Of a stretch of DNA of 7,064 bases, positions 5,406 to 7,064 are shown one piece after another. The position numbers were made by a program, and so were the translations under genes. The number at the start of each line of letters is the position of its first letter. Position 1 is the stretch's first letter. This DNA is from Flavobacteriales bacterium CG18_big_fil_WC_8_21_14_2_50_32_9 (GTDB lineage Bacteria > Bacteroidota > Bacteroidia > Flavobacteriales_E > Vicingaceae), in contig PCUH01000314.1 of assembly GCA_002770955.1 (NCBI GenBank), forward strand, positions 1 to 7,064, read 5' to 3'. Below the pieces are notes generated by a model. It was not told where the DNA came from, did not search any database, and saw only the letters and a program-made list of their open reading frames with translations.

Positions 5406-7064
5406 ATGAAACAATTTTGGCTTATTTTTTTAATGATTATAGTGTTTGTACTGAATGTTGACTTTGTTGTTGCTCAAAATTATACAATAAGTGGCACAAT
5501 AAAAGATGCTACCACCAACGAAACTACCGTTGGGACAACTATTTACGTTAAAGAAACCTTACAAGGAACATCCACCAACGAGAAAGGATTTTTTTCTATC
5601 ACATTGCCAAAAGGAACATACACATTAGTTATTTCTTACATTGGATATAAGGAAATAGAAATTCCCGTTGAACTCAATAAAAACATCAAAATAAACGAAA
5701 AGATAGAGCCAACAGCAATCACTAAAGAAGCTTTTGAAGTTGTTGGTGAAAAAGAAAACATAAACACTACCCAAGCCGAAATGGGTTCTGTAGAATTAGA
5801 GATGGAAAAGGTAAAAACCCTACCAGCTATTTTTGGCGAAATTGATATTTTAAAAACCATTCAATTGCTACCAGGTGTTCAAACTGCTGGAGAGGGTAAT
5901 TCGGGTTTTTATGTTAGGGGAGGAGGTCCCGATCAAAATTTAGTATTGTTAGATGGAGCAACAGTTTACAATGCTTCTCATTTGTTTGGGTTCTTTTCGG
6001 TATTTAATGCTGATGCAATTAATGATGTGAAACTTTATAAAGGAGCAATGCCAGCCGAATTTGGAGGCAGATTGTCCTCTGTATTAGATATTTCTATGAA
6101 TGATGGAGATATGAAAAACTATAAAGTTGATGGCGGAATTGGTGTAATTTCTTCACGGTTAACCATTCAAGGACCAATTAAAAAAGACAAGGCTTCTTTT
6201 CTAATGTCAGCCCGAAGAACCTACGCAGGAGATATAGCTCAACCATTTATTAGTGATTCATCAAAATTTAAAGGAAGTAATTATTATTTCTATGATTTTA
6301 ATGCCAAGATAAACTACATTATTTCTAGCAAAGACAAATTATCGTTAAGTGGTTATTATGGTAGAGATGTTTTTGTTTTTAATAATTCAGACGATGGTTT
6401 TGGTTTGGAAACTCCTTGGGGAAATGCCATTGCTTCGTTGCGTTGGAATCATATCTATAACGACAAACTATTTGCTGACTTCACCGCTGCATTTACCAAT
6501 TATAACTTTGAAGTGAAAGCAACTCAAGATCAATTCGGATTTAGATTATATTCGGGAATTACTGACTGGAATTTAAAAGCAGACTTCAATTATTTACCAT
6601 CTATTCTTCATCAAGTTAAATTTGGAGCAGCTTATACCTTTCATAAATTCACGCCAAACAATGCTGAAGTTAATTCAGGAGATGTTGATTTTAATACAGG
6701 AGATGTAATTATCAATTATGCAAACGAAGGAGCTGTTTATGTTTCTGATGACTGGGATTTGAGTGAAAAAATAAAAATTCAAGCAGGCTTACGATACACA
6801 ATATACCAACACATTGGACCCTTTAAACGGTTTAACAATGATGCATTAGGAAATCCAATAGACACCGTTGTTTACAAAAAAGGGGAAACAGTTAAATACT
6901 ATCAAGGTCTTGAACCGAGATTAGCAGCTCGCTATCAATTTAACAGTTCGTCATCGTTGAAAGCCTCTTTTTCTCAAAATTACCAATACATTCATTTGGC
7001 TACAATTTCCACAGTTTCATTACCAACAGATGCTTGGCTGCCAAGCACAGAAGTTACTAAACCC
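5406..7064 (+). CDS. TonB-dependent outer-membrane receptor with carboxypeptidase-like N-terminal domain (3' end beyond window)
   Basis: The first 553 codons of an outer-membrane importer that uses TonB energy to take up an unknown ligand; the frame is open to the window edge. A signal peptide (about residues 1-23, cleavage near VVA/QN) precedes a CarboxypepD_reg-like beta-sandwich (about 25-105), including GTSTNEKGFFSITLPKGTY. The plug domain follows (about 130-235), with LPGVQTAGEG, FYVRGGGPDQNLVLLDG, LYKGAMPAEFGGRLSSVLDI and the usual RGG signature at 171-173. From about residue 240, alternating beta-strand sequence with aromatic residues starts the barrel. The last residues (LPTDAWLPSTEVTKP) resemble a conserved segment in the middle of the barrel in this family. 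Related proteins run to roughly 750-800 residues, so about two thirds is present. No SusD-like partner is visible. The ChaN-like neighbour makes iron or haem compounds a plausible but unproven substrate. Confidence 0.93.
   Translation, partial: MKQFWLIFLMIIVFVLNVDFVVAQNYTISGTIKDATTNETTVGTTIYVKETLQGTSTNEKGFFSITLPKGTYTLVISYIGYKEIEIPVELNKNIKINEKIEPTAITKEAFEVVGEKENINTTQAEMGSVELEMEKVKTLPAIFGEIDILKTIQLLPGVQTAGEGNSGFYVRGGGPDQNLVLLDGATVYNASHLFGFFSVFNADAINDVKLYKGAMPAEFGGRLSSVLDISMNDGDMKNYKVDGGIGVISSRLTIQGPIKKDKASFLMSARRTYAGDIAQPFISDSSKFKGSNYYFYDFNAKINYIISSKDKLSLSGYYGRDVFVFNNSDDGFGLETPWGNAIASLRWNHIYNDKLFADFTAAFTNYNFEVKATQDQFGFRLYSGITDWNLKADFNYLPSILHQVKFGAAYTFHKFTPNNAEVNSGDVDFNTGDVIINYANEGAVYVSDDWDLSEKIKIQAGLRYTIYQHIGPFKRFNNDALGNPIDTVVYKKGETVKYYQGLEPRLAARYQFNSSSSLKASFSQNYQYIHLATISTVSLPTDAWLPSTEVTKP

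Noticed and set aside
5636..5860. Minus-strand open frame opposite the receptor gene
   Set aside because: Antisense to the N-terminal and plug region of the TonB-dependent receptor; Ser- and Phe-rich shadow composition.

Overview
The window is AT-rich bacterial chromosome. It most resembles a member of the Bacteroidota, probably Flavobacteriales-like. This rests on protein features: a receptor with a carboxypeptidase-type N-terminal domain and plug, a CDF transporter with a Cys-rich tail, and a DinB_2 protein. It also rests on promoter boxes of the TAnnTTTG type and the lack of clear Shine-Dalgarno sites. No species can be named from the sequence alone.

Layout. Positions 1-113 may hold the 3' end of a plus-strand gene (weak call). 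It faces a minus-strand pair: a phosphoglucomutase/phosphomannomutase-family gene (936-2342) followed by rnhB for ribonuclease HII (242-850). Divergent from the mutase is a plus-strand pair: a DinB-family protein (2595-3113) joined by a TAATG stop/start overlap to a cation diffusion facilitator (3113-4111). Next come a ChaN-like exported haem-binding-family protein with its own promoter (4235-5095) and the first 553 codons of a TonB-dependent receptor (5406 to the window end). The genes are mostly ordinary: RNA removal from DNA, sugar-phosphate metabolism, metal efflux and outer-membrane uptake. The ChaN-like gene beside a TonB receptor hints at iron or haem acquisition, but this is inference.

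The unusual content is between the genes. Three copies of one repeat family lie in the same orientation in three intergenic regions: A at 112-255, B at 2441-2590 and C at 5114-5293. A fourth, collapsed remnant may lie at 907-928. A and B are about 145-150 bp. They have imperfect terminal inverted repeats and enclose two small hairpins and one long hairpin. The tip of the long hairpin has entirely different sequence in the two copies yet folds in both. The long stem is complete only if two G.U pairs are allowed on the plus strand, which hints at selection on an RNA. Copy C keeps the outer ends but has its body replaced by a different nested palindrome, of the widespread TCATTGCGAGG type. The elements abut genes tightly: A supplies the stop codon and last residues of rnhB, and B ends four to five bases before the dinB-family start codon.

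No transposase, CRISPR array, rRNA or tRNA gene was seen. The repeats look like non-autonomous structured elements whose mobilising enzyme would have to be elsewhere in the genome.
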